Shown here piece after piece: positions 34,510-43,107 of a DNA stretch of 44,029 bases. The stretch's first letter is position 1, and the number at the start of each line of letters is the position of its first letter. Source of the stretch: Dehalococcoidia bacterium (lineage in GTDB: Bacteria > Chloroflexota > Dehalococcoidia > Dehalococcoidales > Fen-1064). A program made the translations under genes and the position numbers. The stretch is from the NCBI GenBank assembly GCA_011171075.1, contig DUFD01000015.1, positions 1 to 44,029 on the forward strand, given 5' to 3'. The notes below the pieces were generated by a model. That model did not search any database and was not told where the DNA came from. It saw nothing but the letters and a program-made list of their open reading frames with translations.

Positions 34510-35934
34510 ATGACAAGCATAACACAAACAAGTCAAGATGAAATCTTCCAGACTATGTCGATGAGTTCACCGGCGAGCATGTACATAATTCAAGACGGGA
34601 GGTTCGTCTTTGCCAATCACCGCTTCCTCGACCGTATTGGTCTGACTGAAGATGAGTTACTCAACACTGACCAGTACGACCTTATTCACCCGGAAGATAG
34701 CGAAATGGTGAGACAAAATGCAATAGAGATGCTGAAAGGGATACGAACCACTCCGTACGAGTACCGGGCTTATAACAAGGCCGGGGAAATGATGTGGGTC
34801 GCCGAAACGGTTACATCGATTCAGTACCAGGGCAGGCGTGCTGTCCTGGGGAGTGCCCTGAACATTACCGAACAAAAAAAGGCAGAGGAAACACTTAAGG
34901 CCCAGAAAGAATTGATAGATAACATACTGGCTACTATTCCGGATGCCGTTCTCGTTGTAGGCAGAGACAGCAATGTGATTCTGGCCAACACGGCGTTCTA
35001 CGATGCTTTTGGCATGAACAAACGTGAAGTGGAAGGAAGACCGGTTAGCGAAATCATTCTCGCCCCGCATCTTCTGAAATCACTACTGAAAATATTACTT
35101 GACCAGGAACCCCAGATTAATCTGGAATTCAAACAAGAGCTCAAAGGAAATGCAAAGACCCTAGTAGTCTCCATGATGAAGATGGGAGAAAAGGGAGCCC
35201 TACTGATACTCGATAACGTAACTGAGGAGCGGCAAAAACAGGAGAGGCTGTTTCTCACTGACCGACTATCCTCGATTGGTGAGATGTCCGCTGGTGTTGC
35301 CCACGAGCTCAACAATCCGCTGACCGGTATTGTCTCGCTCTCCCAATTACTTCTAGAGAGCAATCCCCCCGAGGACCTCCGAGAGGATATCACCGACATC
35401 CATAACGAGGCACAGCGTGCCGCATCAATAGTAAAGAATCTGCTGACCTTCAGCCGAAAACATGCCCCGGTGCGAGAGTCGATACAGCTAAACAGGATAA
35501 TAGAAGACGTCCTGCTGCTACGTGCCTATGAACATAAGGTCAACAATATCAAAGTCGCAACTCACCTCGCGCCTGACCTCCCCGAGGTTGTGGTCGATTA
35601 CCACCAGATGCAGCAGGTCTTTCTCAATATTGTTCTCAACGCTGAAAGCGCCATGGCCGAGGTTAAAAACCCGGGTTCACTGATTGTCACCACCAGAAGA
35701 CTTAATGGCCTTGTCACGGTTTCCTTTTCCGACGACGGTCCAGGGATTCCCCAGGAAAATCTGCACCGGGTTTTTGACCCCTTCTTCACTACCAAGGAAG
35801 TAGGTAAGGGAACAGGCCTGGGACTTAGTATCTGCTATGGGATAGTGACTCAGCACGGTGGCAAGATATACGCAAAGAATAATGCAGGTAAAGGGGCTAC
35901 CTTTATCGTGGAGTTGCCTGTTGATTCCCAATAG
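34510..35934 (+). CDS. PAS-PAS sensor histidine kinase
   Basis: A 474-residue cytosolic kinase with no membrane helices. PAS 1 is at about 15-115 (DGRFVFANHRFLDRIGLTED, ending in GSALNITEQKKAEE) and PAS 2 at about 130-240 (IPDAVLVVGRDSNVILANTA). The kinase core follows: phosphoacceptor His265 in AGVAHELNNPLTGI, N-box QVFLNIVLNAESAM, G1 DDGPGIP, F-box FDPFFTTKEVGKGTG, and G2 GTGLGLSI. It probably senses an internal cue such as redox state or a ligand and phosphorylates the receivers encoded next. The ribosome-binding site is weak. It is followed by a lone receiver after 15 bases. Confidence 0.93.
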   Translation: MTSITQTSQDEIFQTMSMSSPASMYIIQDGRFVFANHRFLDRIGLTEDELLNTDQYDLIHPEDSEMVRQNAIEMLKGIRTTPYEYRAYNKAGEMMWVAETVTSIQYQGRRAVLGSALNITEQKKAEETLKAQKELIDNILATIPDAVLVVGRDSNVILANTAFYDAFGMNKREVEGRPVSEIILAPHLLKSLLKILLDQEPQINLEFKQELKGNAKTLVVSMMKMGEKGALLILDNVTEERQKQERLFLTDRLSSIGEMSAGVAHELNNPLTGIVSLSQLLLESNPPEDLREDITDIHNEAQRAASIVKNLLTFSRKHAPVRESIQLNRIIEDVLLLRAYEHKVNNIKVATHLAPDLPEVVVDYHQMQQVFLNIVLNAESAMAEVKNPGSLIVTTRRLNGLVTVSFSDDGPGIPQENLHRVFDPFFTTKEVGKGTGLGLSICYGIVTQHGGKIYAKNNAGKGATFIVELPVDSQ

Positions 35935-35949
35935 GCAGGGGGTGTTCGC

Positions 35950-36357
35950 ATGAAAAGCAATGACAGGAATATAAAGAAGGCCCTTGTAATTGAGGACGAA
36001 CCAGTTATCGCCCGGGTATGCCGCCGGGTGCTGAGAGGCGAGGGATACCAGGTGGAGATAGCCGCTAACGGTATGGTAGGCAAGAACATGGCCAGTAAAG
36101 AAAAGTACGACCTCTTCCTCAGCGATATCAGAACTCCAGAGATGAACGGAATTGAGTTCTACTGGTATCTAAAGAGGGAGTATCCAGAGCTTGCCGAACG
36201 GGTGGTATTCACTACTGGTGATGTGCTGAGTGATGATGTCAAGGCATTCGTGATGAAGGAGCCGGATGTGCCACTGATACCGAAGCCGTTTACCCCTGAT
36301 GAACTAAGAACCATTGTTAGAGAAATGATGGAAAAAACAGGGGTACCGGTCGCCTGA
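35950..36357 (+). CDS. Single-domain response regulator (CheY-like)
   Basis: A 135-residue receiver domain with no output domain. The acidic pocket is IEDEPV, phosphoacceptor Asp59 is in LFLSDIRTPEMNG, Thr/Ser is in VFTTGDVLSD, and the lysine is in PLIPKPFTPDEL. An AGGGGGTG site lies upstream of ATG. It sits between a histidine kinase and a receiver-HD-GYP gene, so it is likely a phosphorelay intermediate or a phosphate sink that competes with the HD-GYP protein. Confidence 0.92.
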   Translation: MKSNDRNIKKALVIEDEPVIARVCRRVLRGEGYQVEIAANGMVGKNMASKEKYDLFLSDIRTPEMNGIEFYWYLKREYPELAERVVFTTGDVLSDDVKAFVMKEPDVPLIPKPFTPDELRTIVREMMEKTGVPVA

Positions 36358-36405
36358 ATGAATAAAAAGGTGTGGACAGAATGGAAGGGCTAAGAAGGAA
36401 TGTCC

Positions 36406-37422
36406 ATGGTAACTAATAAGGCCACCATCCTTGTCGTTGACGACGAAGCAGTCATCAGAAAGTCTCTCTGCAGGAAGCTGACAATGGAAGGCTATGCTTG
36501 TGAGGGAGCCAGCAATGCCGAAGATGCGATAAATAGGTTGGAAGAAAAAGAAATCGCACTGGCAATACTGGATATCAAGATGCCGGGAATGTCGGGAAGT
36601 GAACTACTACTCGAGATTAAACGAAAATACCCAGAGACCGTGGTTATCATGGCTACTGCTCTCAACGATACGAATATCGTTATCCAGTGCATGAGAGAAG
36701 GTGCTCACGATTATATCATCAAGCCCTTTGACCTGAATCAGGTCGTACTCAGTATACACAGGGCCATACACATGAAAGAGCTGGAGCTTGAGATTAAAAG
36801 GCACCAGCAGCATCTGGAGCAGGAAGTCAAAGACAAGACGCAAGAAAGCCGCGAGATGTTTCTCGGTGCTATAGAATCACTTGTTTACGCACTTGAAGCC
36901 AAAGACCCGTACACCGCGGGGCATTCTCGGAGGGTAACCAGTATTGCACTTAGCATAGGCGAGCAATTGGGCTTATCGAAAGATGAGTTAGAGGACCTGC
37001 GCTGGGGAGCCTTACTCCACGACGTCGGGAAGATTGCGGTCGACTCAAATATTCAAAACAAGCCCGGCACACTCACCTCTGATGAGTACAGACACGTCAT
37101 GACACACGCCATAGTGGGCCCCCAGATTGTCAGACCGATTGCTACTGAGAGAGTACTGGATATGATCGCTCATCATCATGACCATTACGATGGTAACGGC
37201 ACTGGCCAGAATGTAGCTGGCAAGAATATCCCGCTGGGAGCCAGGATACTGGCAGTGGCTGACACCTTTGATGCCATGACATCTGACCGGCCGTACCGTG
37301 ATGCAATGTCTCCTGCCGCTGTACTTAGCGAAATCAAGCAATGTGCTGGCACGCAGTTCGACCCAGCTGTTGTTGAAGCACTCTTGGGAATCCAGATCAC
37401 TGAAATAATATCTGTTCCTTGA
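36406..37422 (+). CDS. Response regulator with HD-GYP-type output domain (degenerate GYP motif)
   Basis: The N-terminal receiver (about 1-120) has the phosphoacceptor in LAILDIKMPGMSG and a lysine in YIIKPFDLNQV. A coiled linker (about 125-150, LEIKRHQQHLEQEVKD) leads to an HD-type domain (about 155-340). The first motif is intact (LLHDVGKIAV), but the second reads HHDHYDGNGTG, where the canonical form is HHExxDGxGYP: the Glu is Asp and the Tyr-Pro pair is Thr-Gly. The later DRPYRDAM motif is normal. It could be a weak, altered or inactive phosphodiesterase, or a cyclic-dinucleotide sensor. ATG 36406 was chosen because AAGGA precedes it by about six bases; ATG 36400 is an alternative. It is the last gene of the three-gene signalling operon. 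Confidence 0.85.
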   Translation: MVTNKATILVVDDEAVIRKSLCRKLTMEGYACEGASNAEDAINRLEEKEIALAILDIKMPGMSGSELLLEIKRKYPETVVIMATALNDTNIVIQCMREGAHDYIIKPFDLNQVVLSIHRAIHMKELELEIKRHQQHLEQEVKDKTQESREMFLGAIESLVYALEAKDPYTAGHSRRVTSIALSIGEQLGLSKDELEDLRWGALLHDVGKIAVDSNIQNKPGTLTSDEYRHVMTHAIVGPQIVRPIATERVLDMIAHHHDHYDGNGTGQNVAGKNIPLGARILAVADTFDAMTSDRPYRDAMSPAAVLSEIKQCAGTQFDPAVVEALLGIQITEIISVP

Positions 37423-37456
37423 CTCAATCCCACCTGAGCACTTGTCAGGTCTAACC

Positions 37457-37903
37457 TCAGACGCCTTGCTCACAGAGTTCTTTCAACCTGGCAAACTCCA
37501 CCCTCAATTGCCCTATGACATTTTTCTTAAATACAGGTCTCATAAAAATACTCAATAGTCCTGCCAAAGACCTGAAACGGATATCAGCCTGCATGGTCAG
37601 ACGGGTACACTCTCCCATCTCCTCGATATGCCATTCCACATCCACAACATTATATTTTCCACTGAGATGCATCGCCAGTGACTGGTTTTCCCTGTAATCC
37701 GTAACCACGCCATACATCTCCACACTACGCCCATTTTCTTCGATTGTCTCTCTGAATGTGGTTCCGACCATATTTGGCGTTTCCTGCAATACCTCTGTTT
37801 TCGAGACGTTTGTCTGCCACACCATTGCTCTTTCCGGGGTACCCAGCCAGTACCACACCTGCTCCGGTGTACAGTTAATATCTATCGTTTGCACAATTCT
37901 CAT
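37457..37903 (-). CDS. SRPBCC (START-like) family protein
   Basis: A 149-residue protein of the polyketide cyclase/Bet v 1-like fold. It starts IVQTIDINCTPEQVWYWLGTPERAMVWQTN, the common opening of this fold, and continues with GTTFRETIEENG and VVDVEWHIEEMGECTRLTMQ strands. A long C-terminal helix (FKKNVIGQLRVEFARLKELC) closes a hydrophobic cavity. Such proteins bind small hydrophobic molecules or assist in their transfer or cyclisation. The start at 37903 is favoured since the upstream extension to 37987 does not look like the family. It is convergent with the HD-GYP operon. Confidence 0.78.
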   Translation of the reverse strand: MRIVQTIDINCTPEQVWYWLGTPERAMVWQTNVSKTEVLQETPNMVGTTFRETIEENGRSVEMYGVVTDYRENQSLAMHLSGKYNVVDVEWHIEEMGECTRLTMQADIRFRSLAGLLSIFMRPVFKKNVIGQLRVEFARLKELCEQGV

Positions 37904-37987
37904 ATCAGACCGCCAATTGGTACTGCACTGCCTCCAGTGATTATACCATTTGACCATACAGGTACCATAATAGTGGACTGCTGGCAC

Positions 37988-38285
37988 ACGCTAACCACCA
38001 GGTTTCTTATTACAACGGTAATCCATCTACTTCTGCAGCAGGCATGGTTCACTCGGCACCTGCAGTGAGACTTCTGTTTCATATAGACGAGACCTTTGGT
38101 TCGGTTAATTGCCTCTCACAGACTTATAAGTACGAATCCAGTACAGATAATATAGTTATAGGTATGTCATATTGTGCAGTTACATGGTAAACAGTGCACC
38201 TGAAATAAGCGTGAATGTAAATAATGGTTAATACTAAGCAATATTGCAGTACATTGCAAATTCTAGGAACGGAACAAGCTTAAAT
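37988..38285 (+). other. AT-rich intergenic region before the SipW locus
   Basis: This stretch contains no gene. It has several CAGTAC words (38137, 38247), a GCAATATTGC palindrome (38239-38248) and a GTGCA/TGCAC inverted pair. It probably holds the promoter of the SipW operon, but no clear -35/-10 pair could be assigned. Confidence 0.3.
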
Positions 38286-38801
38286 ATGGAGAGGTGCCGG
38301 ATAGGAAAGGCCCTTAGCTGGTTTGCATTAATACTACTTGTGCTCGTGATTACAGGTCTTGTATTCGTGTGCTTCTCACCCGATTACAACCTGTATCTGG
38401 TCAAGGGGCAGAGTATGGAACCTGCTATTAATATGGGAGATGCGGTACTCACTGGACCTCAGGGAGGCCTGTTGAGCACGGAAATCAAACCCGGCACGAT
38501 TGTTACCTATATTAACGGGAATACACCAGTCACACATCGCGTGATAGCCATCGAAGGTAACAATCTGATTACCCAAGGCGATGCAGTGGAAGACCCCGAC
38601 TCAAAGCCTGTACTGACATCTGAAATCTGTGGGGTCTACCTGCTTAGAATCCCTTACCTGGGTTATTTCAGCAATTTCATGCGAACTACCGTCGGCTGGC
38701 TCGTAGTGGTTATTGCTCCAACAATCTTACTGGTTGGTTTTCTTATGAGGAGGGTTGTCAGAGAAGCAACGAGTAAAGCAGAGGGAGCTTCTCAGACTTA
38801 A
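38286..38801 (+). CDS. sipW: SipW-type (S26B) signal peptidase I
   Basis: A 171-residue signal peptidase of the SipW/archaeal-ER type. It has an N-terminal membrane helix (ALSWFALILLVLVITGLVFV), then Ser43 in GQSMEPAI, His84 in THRVI, and Asp99 in QGDAVEDPD. This fits the Ser-His-Asp plan of this branch in place of the Ser-Lys dyad of ordinary bacterial type I enzymes. A second helix lies near the C-terminus (VGWLVVVIAPTILLVGFL). SipW enzymes process a special signal peptide class that includes TasA-like fibre proteins. Two such candidates follow directly. Start: the frame is open to a TTG at 38244, but ATG 38286 gives the usual short N-terminus. Confidence 0.88.
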   Translation: MERCRIGKALSWFALILLVLVITGLVFVCFSPDYNLYLVKGQSMEPAINMGDAVLTGPQGGLLSTEIKPGTIVTYINGNTPVTHRVIAIEGNNLITQGDAVEDPDSKPVLTSEICGVYLLRIPYLGYFSNFMRTTVGWLVVVIAPTILLVGFLMRRVVREATSKAEGASQT

Positions 38802-38892
38802 TGGGAGGTGGGAACATGCGTAGTACTGAGCAGTGAAAGCCCGATTATAAATCAGGAACAGCACAAACAAAAAATAACAAGAAGGTGTACAT

Positions 38893-39468
38893 ATGAAAAG
38901 AACAATTATCTCCCTGATATTCGTAACATTAGTTATCCTTGGTGCCGCAGGTATCGCTACCTGGACTTTGTTTACAGATACCGAGGAAAGCACTGACAAC
39001 CAGCTAATAGCTGGCACTCTGGATTTGAGAACAGATGATGCCGATGGCGTAACCCAGACACTCTATGCCACCAACCTGGCACCGGGTGATACGGTTGGCC
39101 CAGCTACCATTGTGCTGAGTAATGCCGGTACCATAGACGGATCGAGCCTGGATATCTCTTTTACCTACGTAGAGAATAACGGCGTTCCAAACATCGTTGA
39201 CATGACTGCTGATGATACTGCCGCCATGATAGAAGTCACCACCCTGAGCTATGATGGCTCCGACTTACTCATTATTGTCAATGACGATAACGTTAATGGT
39301 TACCTGGATGTCGAGGACCTGTCGACTGCTGACCTCAGCGGCAGAAGTGGCATTACCACCACGACACCGCTAAATTTCACCATCGGTGTCCAGCTCCGCA
39401 GTGAGACCGGCAACGATTATCAGGCCGATGGTATCACGTTAACCATGACATTTGTGTTGAACCAGTAA
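38893..39468 (+). CDS. TasA/camelysin-like secreted protein with SipW-type signal peptide
   Basis: A 191-residue exported protein. The signal is MKRTIISLIFVTLVILGAAG followed by IATWTLFTDTEESTDNQLIA, where the WTLFTDTE... pattern is the hallmark of SipW-dependent substrates (TasA, CalY). The mature part is beta-rich with GTLDLRTDDADG, a LAPGDTVGPATIVLSN strand motif and the final QADGITLTMTFVL. Such proteins polymerise into amyloid-like or donor-strand fibres on the cell surface. AGAAGGTG precedes ATG. It lies 91 bases after the signal peptidase and 25 bases before the giant surface protein, all on one strand. Confidence 0.85.
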   Translation: MKRTIISLIFVTLVILGAAGIATWTLFTDTEESTDNQLIAGTLDLRTDDADGVTQTLYATNLAPGDTVGPATIVLSNAGTIDGSSLDISFTYVENNGVPNIVDMTADDTAAMIEVTTLSYDGSDLLIIVNDDNVNGYLDVEDLSTADLSGRSGITTTTPLNFTIGVQLRSETGNDYQADGITLTMTFVLNQ

Positions 39469-39493
39469 TCAGTCTCAGTAGTGTACCGAGAAG

Positions 39494-42028
39494 ATGAATC
39501 GTATAATACGCTTCATCCTGCTGGTGAGCCTGATATTGCCATTCCTTGCCAGCGACTCCGGTGTAACCGGGGCCTCTTTCACTGATGTGGAAAGCTCCAC
39601 CGGCAACGTACTGCAAAACTGGCTGCCCAAAATGTGGGTGCAAACTTCACAGGCAGATTTCGAAGCAGGCGTGCTGAGCAATGTCGATACCACAACGAGC
39701 TCGGGTGATGTTGTGCTGGCATCTTTATCTAACTGGTACGACACTGATTGGGGTTACCGCAGGGCAATAACAATTGACCACACCATGGTGCAGGATGTTG
39801 CCGACCCGTCTACTACCTACGCCGACTTCCCTGTGCTGGTCTATGCTACCGGTCTATCAAATATCGAAGCCGGTGGTGCCGACATACGCTTCACATCGTC
39901 TGATGGTATCACCGAGCTTCCCAGAGAGATTGAGAGCTACGCCGGTGGCACATTATATGCCTGGGTAAAGGTTACCCTCACCAAGGACAGCAGTGATTCC
40001 AGCGACGATGTTATATATATGTACTATGGAAACAGCTCCGCCACAGAACCGGACCCGAGCTCACCTTATGGCTCGGAGAATGTCTGGGACACAGATTTCG
40101 TAATGGTTCAGCACCTCCAGGAAACCAGCGGCACCCATTTCGACTCCACTTCATACAGCAATGATTCCAGCTATGTCCTGGTGACTCAGCAGGGCACGGC
40201 TAGCGGCAAGATAAACGGTACTGATGAATTTGATGGCATAGACGACTATATTACTATCGTCAATTCCAGCGATATCAACATAGGAATACATGGCCAGAGA
40301 ACAGTGTCGGCATGGTTCAACGTGGCAGATACAGCCGCCAGGCAGGTAATTTTTGAAGAAGGCGCCGGGATTAGAGGGCTAAATATGTACATCGACAGTG
40401 GAAATCTTTATGTCGGTGCGTGGAACGAACCATCGGGGGAAAGCAACTGGCAGGGAACGTGGCTAAGTACAGCTATCAACCCAAATACCTGGTACCATGT
40501 GGTCGCGTGGCTTGATGGGGGAAGTACAATTACTCCTAATGCCTTAAAAGGATACCTTAACGGAGTTGAGTTCGGGAGTGGTGACGGATCGCAACTCTGG
40601 GGACACTCCGGTGATATTGCTATTGGGAGAAACGGTGGTTCCAAGTTCCATGACGGGGACGATACTAGTGCCGGTGAATGCTTCGACGGGCTGATAGACG
40701 AGGTACAAATCTCAAATACGCCCAGAGATGCAGAGTGGATTATTACAGGGTATAACAACCAGGAAATCCCCGGAGGTTTTGGTCTTATAGGAAGTGAAGA
40801 AACACTGTATGCGTCATCTGGCAGCCTTGCCTCCCAGGTTTTTGATTCCGGGCCGGGAGCAGCCTGGTATGATTCCGCCTGGAGTTACCGAAGGCCCGTA
40901 ACCCTGAGTCCGGTAACATCCGTGGCCAATTACCCGGTGCTGGTTACACTGACAACGGCAACAATGGGTAACCCTTACACAGGTGTGAACGCAGATGGCT
41001 CCGACATCCGCTTTACCGGGGCAGATAAGACTACCCTGCAAGACCACTGGGTAGAGTCCTGGGATAGTACCGGTACCTCTACAATATGGGTCGAGGTGCA
41101 GGCCTCAGGTACATCAACAGTATATATGTATTACGGCAATGCTGCTGCAAGCAGTGCCAGTGATGGAGATTCAGTCTTCGATTTCTTCGATGACTTTGGA
41201 GACGGCGATATCTCTGACTGGTCCCAATACGGTAGCGGTACCGTTCAAGTGGCCAATGACGGTGGCAACTCCGTCCTTCTCAAAACAATCAGCAATGACC
41301 CGAATGGAGGATACTCTATCTTCAACAACGGGGCATTAAGCGATTTTGAGGTCGTTTTCAGGACTAAGAGGATAAACGAGACCGGTGGTGCCCAGAACCG
41401 GTACGGCATAGAAGATGGCAGTTATAATGGTTACGGTCCCAGGATGGCAGATTTTAACTCGCTGCCTGCAGCTTTTGCTATAGAAAGAAGGACCAGCGGC
41501 GTCGGTTCCAACATAGTTTCAACAAATACCTCGGCCTACGAATGGAACACGTGGATGACGGTAAAGTTCAGAAAATACGGTAGCACACTCGAATTCGAAC
41601 TCTATAACTCCTTGGGGAGCCTGGTTGAATCCATAACCACCACCGATTCTTCTTACAATAGCTTTGACAGATTTGTGGTGCATGGTGGCTGGGAGTTCTA
41701 TACCGACGATATAAGAGTGCGTAAATATGTTTCCTCCGAGTCAGTAACCAGCTTGGGCTCACAGGAATTACCGGACACTACCAGCTGGATAGGCCTGTCC
41801 TGGGATGAGACCCTGGCAGGCAATACTGACATCACCTTCGAGGTAAGAGCATCCGATACACCGTTTGCCAAAGATGCCGTATCGCCATCATGGGTAGCGG
41901 TTGGTGGTACCTCACCAGTGGTCAGCGGCCTGCCTTCGGGACGCTACATGCAGTGGCGGGCTACCCTGACTACCTCAGACCCGGCGAACACTCCTATCCT
42001 GCATGAGGTAATCATTTACTACGACTAA
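39494..42028 (+). CDS. Large secreted surface protein with two DUF2341 domains and a LamG-like domain
   Basis: An 844-residue exported protein. The N-terminus has a membrane segment (IIRFILLVSLILPFLASDSG) and a SipW-like junction, GASFTDVESSTGN, so it is probably another SipW substrate. The order is: DUF2341 at about 80-185 (WYDTDWGYRRAITIDH to MYYGN), a LamG/concanavalin-like lectin domain at about 195-430, a second DUF2341 at about 457-555 (WYDSAWSYRRPVTL to MYYGN), a beta-sandwich domain (about 560-755) and a C-terminal fibronectin-like part. These domains are typical of carbohydrate-binding adhesins. There is no LPXTG or S-layer anchor visible. An intrinsic terminator follows 42 bases after its stop. 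Confidence 0.88.
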   Translation: MNRIIRFILLVSLILPFLASDSGVTGASFTDVESSTGNVLQNWLPKMWVQTSQADFEAGVLSNVDTTTSSGDVVLASLSNWYDTDWGYRRAITIDHTMVQDVADPSTTYADFPVLVYATGLSNIEAGGADIRFTSSDGITELPREIESYAGGTLYAWVKVTLTKDSSDSSDDVIYMYYGNSSATEPDPSSPYGSENVWDTDFVMVQHLQETSGTHFDSTSYSNDSSYVLVTQQGTASGKINGTDEFDGIDDYITIVNSSDINIGIHGQRTVSAWFNVADTAARQVIFEEGAGIRGLNMYIDSGNLYVGAWNEPSGESNWQGTWLSTAINPNTWYHVVAWLDGGSTITPNALKGYLNGVEFGSGDGSQLWGHSGDIAIGRNGGSKFHDGDDTSAGECFDGLIDEVQISNTPRDAEWIITGYNNQEIPGGFGLIGSEETLYASSGSLASQVFDSGPGAAWYDSAWSYRRPVTLSPVTSVANYPVLVTLTTATMGNPYTGVNADGSDIRFTGADKTTLQDHWVESWDSTGTSTIWVEVQASGTSTVYMYYGNAAASSASDGDSVFDFFDDFGDGDISDWSQYGSGTVQVANDGGNSVLLKTISNDPNGGYSIFNNGALSDFEVVFRTKRINETGGAQNRYGIEDGSYNGYGPRMADFNSLPAAFAIERRTSGVGSNIVSTNTSAYEWNTWMTVKFRKYGSTLEFELYNSLGSLVESITTTDSSYNSFDRFVVHGGWEFYTDDIRVRKYVSSESVTSLGSQELPDTTSWIGLSWDETLAGNTDITFEVRASDTPFAKDAVSPSWVAVGGTSPVVSGLPSGRYMQWRATLTTSDPANTPILHEVIIYYD

Positions 42029-42069
42029 ACTGAAATGATAAAATCAGGTCACCGCTTCGGGTAAGAAGC

Positions 42070-42096
42070 AAAACCGCCCGTATTTCGGACGGTTTT
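42070..42096 (+). terminator. Intrinsic terminator after the surface-protein operon
   Basis: An 11-base stem (AAAACCGCCCG at 42070-42080 with CGGACGGTTTT at 42086-42096, one mismatch) has a 5-base loop and ends in a T-rich tract (TTTTGTCT). It fits rho-independent termination of the SipW operon. Confidence 0.7.
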
Positions 42097-42201
42097 GTCT
42101 AGCTTCGGATTAGCTTCAAACTAAAGTGTTCAGGTAGGCCGTGCGTATCAAAAGGTAGAACTAAAACCTTTTCAAAGACGTTCGCTTTGGTATATTAGAT
42201 T

Positions 42202-43071
42202 CTAAGGTTTCTCAGGATCATCATCAAGAGGAACCTGCATTGGTAGTTCTTTGAAAGAAAGTTGCAGGGTTTTCATCATATCGACAGCATTGCGTGGAGC
42301 ATACCCCTGCCAATGGTTATTGAAGAAGGCAAATAGCAGGCTGGTCTTTTCTGAGGTCATCCTTACCTCCTCAGTTAGTTCGGCCATCTCCTCCGGCGAG
42401 TACAGATATCGGTACCGCTGCTCATTATCCCCTTTCCACCACATCTCAGCATTTCTGCCGTGAAAACGGAAATAAGCCATATCCGATGTTATCGGCAGTT
42501 CCTTTGCTATTGAAGACTTGAATTTCGGCTCATCAATCTGTACCCATGCCACGTTGTTGTCCTTAAGCAGCTTAGCTGTATCTTCGCCATCACTCCAACT
42601 GCGGTGCCTCAACTCTACGGCAAGCCTGTATTTGCCGAATATCCTGTTAACCGCCTGTAGAATCTCCCTCCCGAAGTCATCATTCTTGAAGCTAGGTGGA
42701 AACTGCGCCAGTATGGCACCTAACTTCCCGGACTTTACAAGAGGGTCGATACTACTTAGAAACAGGTCGACATCCTCCTGATATATCACAGCTTCTTTCC
42801 CGGTAGCCTCCTTGTACATCTTCGGATGGGTGAATTTCTGCCAGAGCTTGACAGCAAAAAGAAAGTCATCGGGGGTCCTGCGAACCCAGTTGTGGACATA
42901 TCCCGGATTCGGTGGACGGTAGAATGAACTGTTCAGTTCTACGGCTTTGAAGAACTGGCTGTAGTACTCAAGCTCATTGACCTTGCCCTTCGGATAGAAG
43001 TACCCGTTCCAGGTACCTTCGCCCTTGGGATACGACCAACCGGAGGTGCCGATATAGATTTGAGAAGTCAT
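42202..43071 (-). CDS. DUF72 (YecE-like) family protein
   Basis: A 289-residue protein with the clear DUF72 opening IYIGTSGWSYPKGEGTWNGY. It continues with the family segments VELNSSFYRPP, DDFLFAVKLWQKFTHPK, GAILAQFPPSF, AVELRHRSW, YFRFHGRN, and YLYSPEEM. DUF72 proteins fold as TIM barrels, and their activity is not established; YecE-like proteins have been linked to metal-dependent chemistry or DNA metabolism only by context. Its promoter region contains a LexA palindrome and the gene is divergent from an imuB-like gene, so SOS control is suggested. The predicted start of transcription coincides with the ATG, so the mRNA would be leaderless. Confidence 0.9.
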   Translation of the reverse strand: MTSQIYIGTSGWSYPKGEGTWNGYFYPKGKVNELEYYSQFFKAVELNSSFYRPPNPGYVHNWVRRTPDDFLFAVKLWQKFTHPKMYKEATGKEAVIYQEDVDLFLSSIDPLVKSGKLGAILAQFPPSFKNDDFGREILQAVNRIFGKYRLAVELRHRSWSDGEDTAKLLKDNNVAWVQIDEPKFKSSIAKELPITSDMAYFRFHGRNAEMWWKGDNEQRYRYLYSPEEMAELTEEVRMTSEKTSLLFAFFNNHWQGYAPRNAVDMMKTLQLSFKELPMQVPLDDDPEKP

Positions 43072-43077
43072 GTCTTG

Positions 43078-43107
43078 ATTATATTATTATTGCATCCCTC
43101 TTGACAA
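43078..43107 (-). promoter_or_regulatory. Promoter of the DUF72 gene (leaderless)
   Basis: On the minus strand TTGTCA (43102-43107), an 18-base spacer and a perfect TATAAT (43078-43083) are found. Transcription would begin about at 43071, the first base of the DUF72 start codon. Its -35 overlaps the -35 of the divergent promoter, and the LexA box lies one base upstream of it. Confidence 0.6.

Noticed and set aside
37904-37987. N-terminal extension of the SRPBCC protein
   Set aside because: The added residues do not resemble the family, which normally begins at the MRIVQTIDI segment.
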